64,000 bases of DNA from Parasutterella muris (GCF_943193095.1 NZ_CALPCV010000003.1:1-64000), one strand, 5' to 3'; shown: positions 24,955 to 34,172, counted from the stretch's first letter. The notes: generated by a model from the sequence alone, not told the origin. A program made the numbers and translations.

Positions 24955-25533
24955 ATGTCAGTCAATGAATTTAAAAGCGAGAGAAGCCCGCTTTTTAATG
25001 AACAGAATTTAATCTGGATGGATCTGGAAATGACAGGTCTGGAACCTCAGATTAACCGTATTATTGAGCTGGCCGCGATCATCACGGATCCGCAGCTGAA
25101 TGTGATCGCAGAGGGTCCTGTTATTGCGATTCATCAGGATAAAGCCGTTCTCGATACGATGGACTCGTGGAACACAGCGACACATACAAGAAGCGGATTA
25201 GTTGATCGCGTGCTGAAGAGTACGGTTAGTGAAGCCGAAGCCGCGAAAATTTATATTGATTTCTTCTCTCAATATGTACCGGCAGGCAAGAGTCCGCTTT
25301 GCGGAAATTCCATCGGTCAGGACAGAAGATTTATGGCGAGATGGATGCCGGATTTGGAACAGTTTCTTCATTATCGCAATCTGGATGTTTCTTCCTTTAA
25401 GGAATGCGTTAAGCGCTGGGCTCCCGAGGTGATTAAGAAGTATCAGAAGACTTCCAAGCATGAGGCCTTATCGGATATTTATGATTCGATTGAAGAGCTG
25501 AGGTTTTATCGACAGGAAGTTATGAAGATTTAA
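24955..25533 (+). CDS. orn: Oligoribonuclease
   Basis: 192 residues. The DEDDh exonuclease motifs are WMDLEMTGL (Asp23, Glu25), the ExoII region ending CGNSIGQDRRFM, and HEALSDIYDSIEEL with the DEDDh His and last Asp. It degrades di- to penta-ribonucleotides, including pGpG from c-di-GMP, in the cytoplasm. The length and ending (RFYRQEVMKI) are typical. It shares a bidirectional terminator with the facing dehydrogenase gene. Confidence 0.96.
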   Translation: MSVNEFKSERSPLFNEQNLIWMDLEMTGLEPQINRIIELAAIITDPQLNVIAEGPVIAIHQDKAVLDTMDSWNTATHTRSGLVDRVLKSTVSEAEAAKIYIDFFSQYVPAGKSPLCGNSIGQDRRFMARWMPDLEQFLHYRNLDVSSFKECVKRWAPEVIKKYQKTSKHEALSDIYDSIEELRFYRQEVMKI

Positions 25534-25539
25534 AAAATT

Positions 25540-25559
25540 GAGCCCGCATTTGCGGGCTC
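25540..25559. terminator. Bidirectional terminator between orn and the dehydrogenase gene
   Basis: GAGCCCGCA (25540-25548) and TGCGGGCTC (25551-25559), flanked by TGTTGTTT on the plus side and, read on the minus strand, AATTTTTT. Confidence 0.75.
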
Positions 25560-25565
25560 TGTTGT

Positions 25566-26486
25566 TTATTGCTTCGGCTTTTGGTTCAGTCGGAGAATAA
25601 GACTAGACGTATCTAATCTTCCTCCGCCCATGTTCTGTATGTCGCTGTAGAACTGATCCACCAGTGCGGTGAGCGGAAGCGATGCGTCGCTGCGACGAGC
25701 CTGGCTGAGCGCAATACCTAAATCCTTGCGCATCCAATCCACTGCAAAACCAAAATTAAATTGGTTCTCAATCATAGATTTTCCTCTGCCGTTCATTTGC
25801 CAGGAACCTGCGGCGCCTTTGCCGATAACTTCCAAAACGAGTTCCATATTCAGGTTCGCGGTTTTACCAAAGGCGATCGCTTCAGAGAGTCCCTGCAGGA
25901 TTCCTGCGATGCAAATCTGGTTGCACATCTTGGCAAGCTGGCCGCTGCCGCTATCTCCGATTCTTTTGACAGAACAGGCAAAAGCGGATGCGATTGGCGT
26001 GCAGCGCTCGATAACATCTTCGTCACCGCCGCACATAACAGTCAGAACGCCGTTTTCCGCACCTGCCTGTCCTCCGGAAACCGGAGCGTCTACAAAACTC
26101 AGGCCGAGTTGCTGAGCTTTGGCGTACATTTCCTGGGCTACTTCTGCAGAGTCGGTAGTTGCATCCCAAAGAACAGCTCCTTTCTTCATTCCGGCAAAAG
26201 CGCCGTTTTCTCCTAATAGAACGCTTCTGAGGTCTTCATCATTGCCGACGCATGTGAAAACGATGTCCGCGTCTTTAGCCGCCTCTGCGGGTGTTAAGGC
26301 GTATTTGCCGCCGAAGGTTTCAATCCAGTCTTTCGCTTTTGACGTGGTTCGGTTGTAGACAGTCATTTCGCACCCGGCCGCTTTCAAATGCGCGGCCATT
26401 GGACTGCCCATGACACCAAGGCCGATAAAAGCGGCTTTAGTTCCGGCCGGAATCGGTGTGTAATCTGTTTTAGGGAAGAAGTTCAT
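25566..26486 (-). CDS. 3-hydroxyisobutyrate dehydrogenase family NAD(P)-oxidoreductase
   Basis: 306 residues. The N-terminal Rossmann domain has AFIGLGVMGSPMAAHLKAAG. The substrate-binding motif DAPVSGGQAGAENG is followed by the catalytic Lys helix (GQLAKMCNQICIAGILQGLSE). The family covers 3-hydroxyisobutyrate, tartronate semialdehyde and gamma-hydroxybutyrate/glyoxylate reductases, which cannot be told apart here. It is a single gene closed by a terminator and separated from the racemase gene upstream by another. Confidence 0.88.
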   Translation of the reverse strand: MNFFPKTDYTPIPAGTKAAFIGLGVMGSPMAAHLKAAGCEMTVYNRTTSKAKDWIETFGGKYALTPAEAAKDADIVFTCVGNDEDLRSVLLGENGAFAGMKKGAVLWDATTDSAEVAQEMYAKAQQLGLSFVDAPVSGGQAGAENGVLTVMCGGDEDVIERCTPIASAFACSVKRIGDSGSGQLAKMCNQICIAGILQGLSEAIAFGKTANLNMELVLEVIGKGAAGSWQMNGRGKSMIENQFNFGFAVDWMRKDLGIALSQARRSDASLPLTALVDQFYSDIQNMGGGRLDTSSLILRLNQKPKQ

Positions 26487-26500
26487 AGCTTACTTACTCC

Positions 26501-26527
26501 ATAAAAATCCCGCCGATAAAGGCGGGA
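26501..26527 (-). terminator. Terminator of the double racemase gene
   Basis: On the minus strand TCCCGCC-TTTATC-GGCGGGA (26527-26508) is followed by TTTTTAT. It separates the racemase from the dehydrogenase downstream. Confidence 0.7.
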
Positions 26528-26539
26528 AAATTAAAAACT

Positions 26540-28003
26540 CTAGCGGCGTCCTCGGATCTTAATGATCTCTTCGGCAACCTTCACAACTCTTCGGGAGAGA
26601 GAAGATGTCGGGTCAATAACAGCCGCGCTGCAGTCGCCGAGATCGAGATTGTCTGTCTCATCAAGAATCAGAGGGAGTTCCGTACAGCCGAGTACGAGAA
26701 CAGTCGCACCTTTTTCCTTAGCGAGGTGGTGGGCTGCCTTCAGAAGAACCTCTTTGCAGTGTCCTTCGGTGTAACCGGCTTTCGCGCCGAGCTCACCGTA
26801 AATCGCTTCCATGACAAGCGCCTGATATTCCTTATCCGGCGTGACCATGGAAAGATTCATGCTCTTAGCCTTATTAGAATAAATTCCGGTTTGGATGGTG
26901 CCGTCGGTGGCCATAAGGCCGACCACTGCGTTTTTACCGTACTTCTCGATAATCTCTTCGAGTGTGACCTGCTGCATATTGATGAGCGGGACAGACAAAT
27001 GAGGAAGGATGGTTTCGAAGTAAGCGTGGGCTGTGTTGCAGGCGATCACGATGGCGTCGACGTCATCGTTTTCCAGTCGTTTACAGGCCTGGTATAAGGC
27101 AAGTGTCGGGTCAACACCGCCTTCGAGCAGGTATTTCGTGCGGTCAGGAACCTGAGGGTTCTGCTCAACCGCGACTTTAATATGCTTTTGATCGGTTTTA
27201 GCCGGTGTAAAGCGCGTAATTTTATCGTACAGGTCAACAGTCGCAGCCGGTCCGAGGCCGCCCACAATACCGATCTTGAAGGGTTTCGGAAGGTTGTGCC
27301 ACTCGGTGAAGCAGAGATAATCCGCGAAGGCTTTGACGACATCGATAACCGGATAGCCTTTGGCGTTTAAAGCTTCCGAGAGAAGTGCCTGAAGGCCATA
27401 GGTCGGAAGGATTTTTTCTGCGCCGCCTCTGACTAACTCGGAGCAGAGCATGGCGAGTTTATCGAGTGCTTCCTTTTCATCGGAAGATTTGCCCTTATGG
27501 AGCAGTTCCTGGATTTCTTCAACGATCGGGTCGAAAGACTTGTCAAGATCAATCCACTGCGGCTTGAAGACTTTTTCAACTGCTTCTTTGATCGCGGCAG
27601 CCTTCGGAGCGGAAGTGCTTCCCAAATAGCCGAGTTTTAAATTCGGGTTCTCAGAGACGGCATGCGCGCATGCAGTCGGGAAGTCAGTAATCGGCGTTGT
27701 TATTTCTTCCTGAAGTTCATTTTTAAAACCGAGAGTGCGGCAGTTTGTCACAGCTGCGACCTTTGCTCCGGCGGCTCTCAGTCGGCGGACTTCTTCAAAG
27801 GCGCGGATCTTGAAATCTCCGTCGCGTACGAGTTTAGGAGCATCGCTATGTGGGCCCTGCCATTCAAAATCAACGGTTTTGACGACAGCTTTTGTACCGT
27901 CTGGCAGGTAGGTGTTTGCGATTTTTTCTTTCAGGGCTTTAACAAAGGGGGCAGGGGAACCGACTTGGCAAAGTCCGATGATTGTCTGATCTTTGGCTGA
28001 CAT
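26540..28003 (-). CDS. Tandem aspartate/glutamate racemase-family protein, N-terminal half degenerate
   Basis: 487 residues from ATG 28003; a longer frame adds 18 non-family residues. The C-terminal half (about 242-455) is a standard aspartate racemase: KIGIVGGLGPAATVDLYDKI, first catalytic Cys322 in IACNTAHAYF, second Cys440 in LVLGCTELPLIL. The N-terminal half (1-235) has the same fold outline (TIIGLCQVGSP) and one Cys88 in VTNCRTLGF, but where the second Cys-Thr is expected it reads ILPTYGLQAL, so this half is probably inactive. Family enzymes are usually single domains of about 230 residues that dimerise. The fusion may be an internal pseudo-dimer or carry a sensory half. The likely substrate is aspartate or glutamate. 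Confidence 0.8.
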   Translation of the reverse strand: MSAKDQTIIGLCQVGSPAPFVKALKEKIANTYLPDGTKAVVKTVDFEWQGPHSDAPKLVRDGDFKIRAFEEVRRLRAAGAKVAAVTNCRTLGFKNELQEEITTPITDFPTACAHAVSENPNLKLGYLGSTSAPKAAAIKEAVEKVFKPQWIDLDKSFDPIVEEIQELLHKGKSSDEKEALDKLAMLCSELVRGGAEKILPTYGLQALLSEALNAKGYPVIDVVKAFADYLCFTEWHNLPKPFKIGIVGGLGPAATVDLYDKITRFTPAKTDQKHIKVAVEQNPQVPDRTKYLLEGGVDPTLALYQACKRLENDDVDAIVIACNTAHAYFETILPHLSVPLINMQQVTLEEIIEKYGKNAVVGLMATDGTIQTGIYSNKAKSMNLSMVTPDKEYQALVMEAIYGELGAKAGYTEGHCKEVLLKAAHHLAKEKGATVLVLGCTELPLILDETDNLDLGDCSAAVIDPTSSLSRRVVKVAEEIIKIRGRR

Positions 28004-28223
28004 AGTTTTATCGATCCGGGGAATGTAGATAGAGGAAGTATAGACGCAATAACACATGCAATGGCCAGAAACAGCAATGACGTTCTTGATTTTTTCTCAG
28101 CAGATTTCTCCAGTAAAAAGAGGGGAATCAAAAACGGTTCAATTTGAATCGCGTATTTATAATTATGACGTCTAATGCGTTTGCCTAAAAATAGGCTTAC
28201 CTACTAATACTAAATAAAAATTT

Positions 28224-30092
28224 ATGTCTGTACTAAAAACGATTCTTTCAAGTGTACTGTGGGCGCTCTTAGTTCTTTTTATTCCTATCTTTGGTTTAGA
28301 GACAGTGTCTCAGTCCTCCCTTGGTATTGGACTGTTTAAATTTTTTATCCTTGCGCTGATTTCCCTCTTTTGCTTCAGTGGTCTCATAACGTCTATTGAG
28401 TCCGCTTCACTCCGGCGTTATCGCCTGAAGCCGCTCTTCTATCTGTCCCTGCTCTTAGGTTTGATACCGGTCATCATTCAAATTTTTGTTGCCGGCTCGA
28501 TATCTGCTCGACCGCTAACAACAGCTATTTACTGGCTCGCCGGGATTTCAGTTGTTCTCGCGCTAATACCTTATGTTGCCGGGGGTTGCTTTTCAAAGAT
28601 CGGTAACGACAATGCTGCCCGAGTATTGAGTGCGTTTCTTGTCTTCTTATGCATGGCTATTCCGGCCTTTCTCAGCTTGTCTTTTTTCTCTTATTACTTA
28701 GTCTCCGGTTCCGTATTATCTGCAGATACTTTGCTTGCAATCGCCCAGACAAACAACAATGAGGCTTTTGCGTATTTAAAAGAGAATATGACTGTCGGTT
28801 CGTCGCTGCTTTTTGTCGTTGCCGCTCTTTTCATTTTCTGTTTAGTTATTTTTCTTGCTAAATCAGTAGTGACACAGCAGACAGATCATGGGACTACAAA
28901 TAAGGAAACAAGGTCGTATACTGATGCAAAGAAACTAAGGATTAGGCTCTTTGGTACTGCATTTATCTCGCTGCTTGCGATTGTTATTTCTTCCATTTTG
29001 ATTAGTAAAACTAGTCACAATCTAATCACTAAACCCTTTATAGGTTTAGCTGAAGGCTTGAAACTATATAAAGACTTTAAAGATGCCTCTCTTGAGAGGA
29101 TTCACAAATTTGGAACACTCGCTATAGAGAAAGACGGATATAAAGGTTTATACATCCTGGTGATAGGAGAGTCTCAGAACAGAAATCACATGTCCGCTTA
29201 CGGGTATAAGCGAGAGACGACACCGTGGCTATCGAAAATGAAGAATGATCCGAATGCGGTTATCTTTTCTAACGCATATTCCAATCACACCCATACCGTT
29301 CCGGCTTTAACGTATGCTCTGACCTCTAAGTCTCAATACGATGACAATCTTCTTCAGGATTGTCCTTCGTTAATTGAATTGGCAAATGTGTCAGGATACG
29401 AAACCTATTGGATAAGTAATCAAGTCAAGCTGTCGGCTTGGGATACGCCTGTCACGCTTATAGCCTCGACGGCGGATCATCAGATGTTTATTAATACGAA
29501 CTTTGGCACGGATACAGGAACTACCTTTTACGACGGAGAATTGGTCAACAGTCTCAAAAATCTGCACAGCAATAGCGACCGTATTTTGATTGTTCTTCAT
29601 CTAATGGGCAACCATACAGTTTATGAAGAAAGATACCCGGGCTCCTTTAAGAAATTTGGTCGAACTTCAATTGATAAGTACGACAACAGTATGCTTTATA
29701 ACGATGCTGTAGTAAAAGATATTTATGAATGGGCTAAAAAACAACCTAACTTTATGTCTTTGACATATGTAGCAGATCACTCAGAAGGCGTTGATAGGGG
29801 AGTATCTCATGACAGCAGTCAATTTGGCTGGGATTTAACGGAAATTCCTTTCTGGATGGTCTTCTCTGACAAATATGCGAAGGATCACTCGTCTGTTGTT
29901 AGGAATCTGAAAAAGAATTCAGATAAGCCGTTCACTAATGACATGCTGTTTGACACGATGTCGAGCGTTCTAGGCATTGAAAGCAAATTCAAAAATGACA
30001 ACAATGATATTTCCTCCGAAAGCTACGGACGCACTATGAATGAATTGAAGACACTGCACGGCAGGAAATCTTTTGAGGAGAGAAAAGAATGA
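28224..30092 (+). CDS. Phosphoethanolamine-transferase-like membrane protein (EptA/sulfatase fold)
   Basis: 622 residues. About seven N-terminal membrane segments within the first about 270 residues precede a periplasmic sulfatase-fold domain: LVIGESQNRNHMSAYGYKRE (metal ligand Glu316), the nucleophile region NHTHTVPAL (Thr356 or Thr358), and the late metal motif ADHSEG. The family moves phosphoethanolamine from phosphatidylethanolamine to lipid A, core sugars or proteins at the outer face of the inner membrane. The membrane part is longer than usual, so the acceptor may differ. The next gene overlaps by 4 bases (ATGA), so the two are translationally coupled. Confidence 0.83.
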   Translation: MSVLKTILSSVLWALLVLFIPIFGLETVSQSSLGIGLFKFFILALISLFCFSGLITSIESASLRRYRLKPLFYLSLLLGLIPVIIQIFVAGSISARPLTTAIYWLAGISVVLALIPYVAGGCFSKIGNDNAARVLSAFLVFLCMAIPAFLSLSFFSYYLVSGSVLSADTLLAIAQTNNNEAFAYLKENMTVGSSLLFVVAALFIFCLVIFLAKSVVTQQTDHGTTNKETRSYTDAKKLRIRLFGTAFISLLAIVISSILISKTSHNLITKPFIGLAEGLKLYKDFKDASLERIHKFGTLAIEKDGYKGLYILVIGESQNRNHMSAYGYKRETTPWLSKMKNDPNAVIFSNAYSNHTHTVPALTYALTSKSQYDDNLLQDCPSLIELANVSGYETYWISNQVKLSAWDTPVTLIASTADHQMFINTNFGTDTGTTFYDGELVNSLKNLHSNSDRILIVLHLMGNHTVYEERYPGSFKKFGRTSIDKYDNSMLYNDAVVKDIYEWAKKQPNFMSLTYVADHSEGVDRGVSHDSSQFGWDLTEIPFWMVFSDKYAKDHSSVVRNLKKNSDKPFTNDMLFDTMSSVLGIESKFKNDNNDISSESYGRTMNELKTLHGRKSFEERKE

Positions 30093-30829
30093 GGAAAGGG
30101 AAAATTACCTTAGGAGTCATAGCGATTCTGCTAGTTCTTGCTCTTGCTTTTGGTGCGTTGCGCAATTCTTATTATTTATGGCTGGTAGGCAAATTTCAGG
30201 ATATTCCTGAAAAATTTTGGCTACATCGTGTGAACTCACCCTTAAAAATGAAAGAGTTTGCGGAGAAATACAGCGGTTTCGAAATGGATGCGCTCTACAA
30301 CGAGAAAGACAGAATTTTCAATAACCCTCATGATGCAGGAGATGGTCAAGTTCCTTTATCTGAAACGCTGAAGTTTCTTAAGCCATCAAAGGGAGCTTGG
30401 TTTGATGTTAAGAACTTAACTGAAGCAAATAGCTTTAACGCAGAGGAAGACCTTTCAAAAATTGTCAAGGAGGCCGGTATTGATAAGAATAAATGCATTG
30501 TGGAGAGCCATTGCGTTCCATGTCTTAATTTCTTTGCTTCAAAAGGATGGAAAACAGCTTTTTATCTGATCGGTGAAGGAAAGCGCCTGGAAGATGTAAA
30601 AACACAAATTTATGAAGCATATAAATCAAACTGCAAATACCTTTCTATGGACGGTCATATGTATGAGCTTGTTAAAAAGAATGACCTTCTGAAGAATAAG
30701 AAGTATTTAGTTTGGTATTACTGGGAACCTTGGTACAAGGTGAACAACGAAAAAATGTACCAGGATGCTGTGAAAAATAAGGATGTTGAAGTTATTCTCG
30801 TTAAGGAAAGAGGACATTTTCACAGGTGA
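30089..30829 (+). CDS. Membrane-anchored GDPD/PLC-like phosphodiesterase-fold protein
   Basis: 246 residues. One N-terminal anchor (about 7-27, LGVIAILLVLALAFGALRNS) precedes an exported domain. The order WLHRVNSP, then GFEMDALYNE, then NNPHDAGD, then WFDVKNL follows the His-Arg / Glu-x-Asp / His-Asp / Asp-x-Lys order of glycerophosphodiester phosphodiesterases and the related FAM151 group. The late strands diverge, so the call rests on this motif order. It overlaps the phosphoethanolamine transferase gene by ATGA. A role on the diacylglycerol or phosphodiester product side of that reaction is an inference. Confidence 0.5.
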   Translation: MRKGKITLGVIAILLVLALAFGALRNSYYLWLVGKFQDIPEKFWLHRVNSPLKMKEFAEKYSGFEMDALYNEKDRIFNNPHDAGDGQVPLSETLKFLKPSKGAWFDVKNLTEANSFNAEEDLSKIVKEAGIDKNKCIVESHCVPCLNFFASKGWKTAFYLIGEGKRLEDVKTQIYEAYKSNCKYLSMDGHMYELVKKNDLLKNKKYLVWYYWEPWYKVNNEKMYQDAVKNKDVEVILVKERGHFHR

Positions 30830-31163
30830 ATAAAAGAAGCATCAAGGTGCCGGATCCAAATAGCATCTAGGTTGTTTTCTCCCCAATAAGTGTCGGAGGT
30901 ATTTTTCATAAGTTGTAAGATGCCCATCGATCCTTTTCTGCCGTATTTCTACTCGAGAAATTGAGTCTAATGAGGAGTAACGCGTGAATGTCGTATTGGA
31001 AAAGCGACATTAAGTTGTTTTTCATGATTATTCTTCTGTTGAGACTCGCACTGTTCAAGTGCAGACTTGTATTCTCTGATAATATCCTCCGTATCTTCTC
31101 TCGGAATGGATATCCTGAGATTTACAAGGACAGCAGCTTCCGCTGTTACTGTGGACAAAAGAC
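30830..31163. other. Intergenic region without a convincing gene
   Basis: 334 bases between the GDPD-like gene and the O-antigen ligase gene. Short open minus-strand frames are present (one of 63 codons with a TTG start at 31158, another reading RVEIRQKRIDGHLTTYEKYL), none with a ribosome site or recognised family. No hairpin with a T-tract was found. Confidence 0.4.
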
Positions 31164-32402
31164 ATGTTCGGAATTAAAAAAGAAATTCAAAATTTCAGCA
31201 GGCTGGAAATCATTTTCTTGTTTGCTTTTTCCCTTTTTATTTTTTTTCAGTGTTTATCAATTGCTGTTGCGAATATTTTCTTAGGAATTTCCATTTTTTT
31301 TGCGATTCTTGTTTTGGCAAAAAGAATAAAAGAAAAAAAGATTAATGATATTTATTTAAAAATTAAAAATAATCGAACTTGGTTTCTGATATTTGGCTTT
31401 TTCTGGGCAATAATGCTGCTTTCTGCTCTGTTTAGTGGTGAGCCTATAGAAGGCGCTAAAGTATTTTTTAATACCTACGTGTTTAGAACCTTTCCATTTT
31501 TTTTCATTCTTCTGTTCTTTGATAAACCTAAATTAGTATTTATTTTTCTAATAATAAGTATTATCTCTTGTGCGCTTGATGTGATCGGAGGGTATATTAT
31601 TGCGCCGGCCGGAGCAGTGAGACTTAAAGGGCTATTTGGCCACATGATGACCTTGGCGGGTTTTCTTTGTGTGTCTCTTCCGTTGTGTTTATCTCTAATT
31701 CTGAATAGAGCTCAAAAATTACCATTCCTAATATTCAACTTAGTTCTATTTTCTATCCTTGCAGTAGGTCTGATGCTAAATGCGACAAGGGGAGCATGGC
31801 TTGGAGTAATACCAGCGCTCTTTTTGGTTGGGATGTGGTTTTCTCTCAAATCCGTCAAAAAAACCATGGCATTTATTGTGATCGCCGCGATCTGTGCATC
31901 TTTATTTTGTTCGCTTGATCAGGTTCAAAGACGAGTAGATACAATCACAGATATGGCCTATCAATCCAATTCTGAGCGCTTGCTGATGTGGAAGAGCGCC
32001 ACTAACATGTTCTTAGATCATCCGGTCTTAGGGGTCGGAGTTGGCCAATATGCGGATAAATATCAAAAAGAATACATTCTTCCTGAAGCGAAAGAGAGAA
32101 GACAAAAGCATGCGCACAGCAATATTTTTCAGATGCTTGGACAAAGTGGAGCTATTGGGCTGATTTCTTTTGTTCTCCTATTTGGATATATCTTTTGGTT
32201 TGGCTTTAAGAGCATGTGGAGGAATAAAAATCTTTATGGGATGCTCATTGTCTCAGTATCAATGTCTTTCTTTCTTCAAGGTTTAACTGAATTTAATTTT
32301 GGTAATTCTGCTGTTGTGAAATTTTACTGGGTAGCTCTCGCTTCGCTTATTGTGCTCTCGCGTATTAAAGATATGAAAAATAATGAGGCGCGGCCTGCCT
32401 AA
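31164..32402 (+). CDS. waaL: O-antigen ligase family membrane protein
   Basis: 412 residues, about 11-12 membrane segments with a large periplasmic loop. The Wzy_C/O-antigen-ligase landmarks are TRGAWLG (Arg) before the loop, then HPVLGVGVGQY and HAHSNIFQMLGQSG with the conserved His. It would transfer undecaprenyl-linked glycan to lipid A-core in the periplasm. Wzy polymerases share this fold, so polymerase remains possible. The AT-rich composition and lack of a good Shine-Dalgarno before ATG 31164 differ from the flanking housekeeping genes, as is common for polysaccharide genes. Confidence 0.75.
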   Translation: MFGIKKEIQNFSRLEIIFLFAFSLFIFFQCLSIAVANIFLGISIFFAILVLAKRIKEKKINDIYLKIKNNRTWFLIFGFFWAIMLLSALFSGEPIEGAKVFFNTYVFRTFPFFFILLFFDKPKLVFIFLIISIISCALDVIGGYIIAPAGAVRLKGLFGHMMTLAGFLCVSLPLCLSLILNRAQKLPFLIFNLVLFSILAVGLMLNATRGAWLGVIPALFLVGMWFSLKSVKKTMAFIVIAAICASLFCSLDQVQRRVDTITDMAYQSNSERLLMWKSATNMFLDHPVLGVGVGQYADKYQKEYILPEAKERRQKHAHSNIFQMLGQSGAIGLISFVLLFGYIFWFGFKSMWRNKNLYGMLIVSVSMSFFLQGLTEFNFGNSAVVKFYWVALASLIVLSRIKDMKNNEARPA

Positions 32403-32473
32403 GAACTTTTAAATGTTTTTTCGCAACGCATTTGTTGAGTTCTGACGGGCAGTCTAACTGCCCGCTCTCCGGT

Positions 32474-33634
32474 TTACGAATCTTCTTTTTTGGGCGTCAC
32501 AACAACATCATTTTCAATTGAGTTTCGTGACAGCTTTTCCAAGACGGCCTTGGTCGCTTTAGTTGGGTGATTAGAGGAATCAACTGTAGCAGTGATTGAC
32601 AGCCAGGTTTTACTCATGGCGATTCCCACTGCGATCACAACCGGACCGAGGATAATGCCCATGAAGCCGAAGGCAATGATGCCGCCGAAAACGCCTAAAT
32701 AGATCAAAGAAAGCGGCAGCGAAGCGCCCTTTGAAATGAGAAGCGGCTTCAGGAAATTATCAACGCTCGATACGGCAAGAGAGCCCCAGAGCACCAGAAA
32801 GATCGCCATTCCGACCTCTCCTTTGTAGTAAAGCCAGCAGGCAGCCGGTCCCCAAACAAGAGGAGGTCCGATCGGTACGGCAGATAGCACGAACACAGCA
32901 ATGCCCAGAGTCAATGCACCGGGAACTCCGGCAATCCAAAAGCCGATTAACGCAACAATCCCTTGGCCTGCTGCGCTGCCGACAATGCCGAACACAACAC
33001 TTCTGGTAGTGTTGACGATAATATTTCGAACTTCTACAGCAATGTTTCCGCTCATGCGTGTCAGAAGCGCCAGGCACTTCTGGGACAAATATTCACCGTC
33101 GCGGTAGAAGAAGAAAATTACAAACAGCATTAAGAAGAGCTGGAAGAGGCCGTCTCCCAACATAACCGCGCCCGCAAGCGCTGCACGGCTAACCGGGTCA
33201 AAAAGCTTTTGAGCTAGCGCAGTAAGGTCCTCTTTACTGCCAAGCAAATCATGAGCCTGATCAAAGATCCAATTGCCAATCAGCGGTATCTCTTTGATTT
33301 GCTCGGGGATGTTAAAACCGGAGGCAATCCAATCACGGATATAACGAATGAGTGTCGGAATTTCCTGCGCGGAAACAAGAGAAAGAGCCGCGATCGGAAG
33401 TACGATCAAAACAGCGAGCAAGCCCACGATAATGCAGGTTGCCAACAGATTACGTCCGCCTACAGCTGAGCGAATTCGTTTGAATAAGGGCCACGAGACC
33501 ATTGCGATAACTGCCGCAACGGAAATTGCCGTAGCGAAAGGCCAAACGACCAACACGCATCCAATTGCGATGAAGGATCCAAATAAGAATCGCACAACAA
33601 AATCGGCGCGATCCATGAATGATGGCAGTTTCAT
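32474..33634 (-). CDS. AI-2E family (YdiK/TqsA-like) membrane transporter
   Basis: 386 residues, about seven to eight membrane segments. The family signature is seen in the C-terminal half: LSAVPIGPPLVWGPAACWLY, DNFLKPLLISKGASLPLSLI, then GVFGGIIAFGFMGIILGPVV. Members export autoinducer-2 or act as Na+/H+ antiporters; the substrate is not predictable. It is a single gene flanked by divergent or converging units. The inverted repeat at 32442-32463 lacks a T-tract. Confidence 0.85.
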   Translation of the reverse strand: MKLPSFMDRADFVVRFLFGSFIAIGCVLVVWPFATAISVAAVIAMVSWPLFKRIRSAVGGRNLLATCIIVGLLAVLIVLPIAALSLVSAQEIPTLIRYIRDWIASGFNIPEQIKEIPLIGNWIFDQAHDLLGSKEDLTALAQKLFDPVSRAALAGAVMLGDGLFQLFLMLFVIFFFYRDGEYLSQKCLALLTRMSGNIAVEVRNIIVNTTRSVVFGIVGSAAGQGIVALIGFWIAGVPGALTLGIAVFVLSAVPIGPPLVWGPAACWLYYKGEVGMAIFLVLWGSLAVSSVDNFLKPLLISKGASLPLSLIYLGVFGGIIAFGFMGIILGPVVIAVGIAMSKTWLSITATVDSSNHPTKATKAVLEKLSRNSIENDVVVTPKKEDS

Positions 33635-33746
33635 ATCTGATCTGATGTCTTAACTGCTTCCAATATTAATTCAAATTCATTGAAGATCACGTCCTTTCCC
33701 CAACAATGAGCAGAAAAATTGAGATATTTAATCCTGATTACGGGTC

Positions 33747-34106
33747 TTAGTCAGAGGATTCAGCCGCATTGTTAAGACAGGTCTTTCCCCAGCTGCAAAG
33801 GGCTTGAAGTATCGGTTCCAGCGACTTTCCTTTCGTTGTGAGGGAATATTCTACTTTCGGAGGAACAACCGCATAGACCTGACGGAGGACCAAACCATCC
33901 TGTTCCAACTCACGAAGCTGCTGCGTCAGCATCTTAGGCGTCGCTTTGGGTACTTGCTTACGAAGCTCAGAAAATCTCAGCGTTCTATTCATGAGCTTCC
34001 ATAAAATTAGTGCCTTGTATTTTCCTCCGATGAGATTCAATGAGGTCTCTATGGGGCATGGGCAGCGGCAGTCATCTTGATTGGCAGATGAATGATTATC
34101 TTTCAT
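33747..34106 (-). CDS. HxlR-family transcriptional regulator
   Basis: 119 residues. The winged helix has the family pattern GGKYKALILWKLMNRTLRFS, then ELRKQVPKATPKMLTQQLRE, then LEQDGLVLRQVYAVVPPKVE. The N-terminal CRCPCPIETS places Cys residues just before the winged helix, where the known thiol sensors of this family (YodB, HypR) have theirs. It diverges from the copper ATPase gene with 90 bases between starts, so control of that gene is likely (inference), possibly through Cys chemistry. Confidence 0.88.
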   Translation of the reverse strand: MKDNHSSANQDDCRCPCPIETSLNLIGGKYKALILWKLMNRTLRFSELRKQVPKATPKMLTQQLRELEQDGLVLRQVYAVVPPKVEYSLTTKGKSLEPILQALCSWGKTCLNNAAESSD

Positions 34107-34115
34107 GGTATCTTT

Positions 34116-34172
34116 TATATACTAATATACAAAACAGTTAGTTCTTGCTAATAAGATAATAATACGTAAAAT
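34116..34172. promoter_or_regulatory. Divergent hxlR / copper ATPase control region
   Basis: The palindrome TATAT-ACTA-ATATA (34116-34129) lies 10 bases before the regulator start. A plus-strand promoter candidate TTGCTA (34145-34150), 16 bases, TAAAAT (34167-34172) serves the ATPase gene, with AAGGAAA before its ATG at 34197. The AT-richness makes the palindrome only suggestive. Confidence 0.3.

Noticed and set aside
30967..31158. 63-codon minus-strand frame starting at TTG
   Set aside because: No ribosome site, no recognised family, and it abuts the O-antigen ligase start on the opposite strand.
30988..31284. 98-codon plus-strand frame overlapping the O-antigen ligase start
   Set aside because: It overlaps the better supported membrane protein in another frame and has no family features.
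32442..32463. CGGGCAG/CTGCCCG hairpin as terminator of the AI-2E gene
   Set aside because: No T-tract follows on either strand, so it is not called as a terminator.
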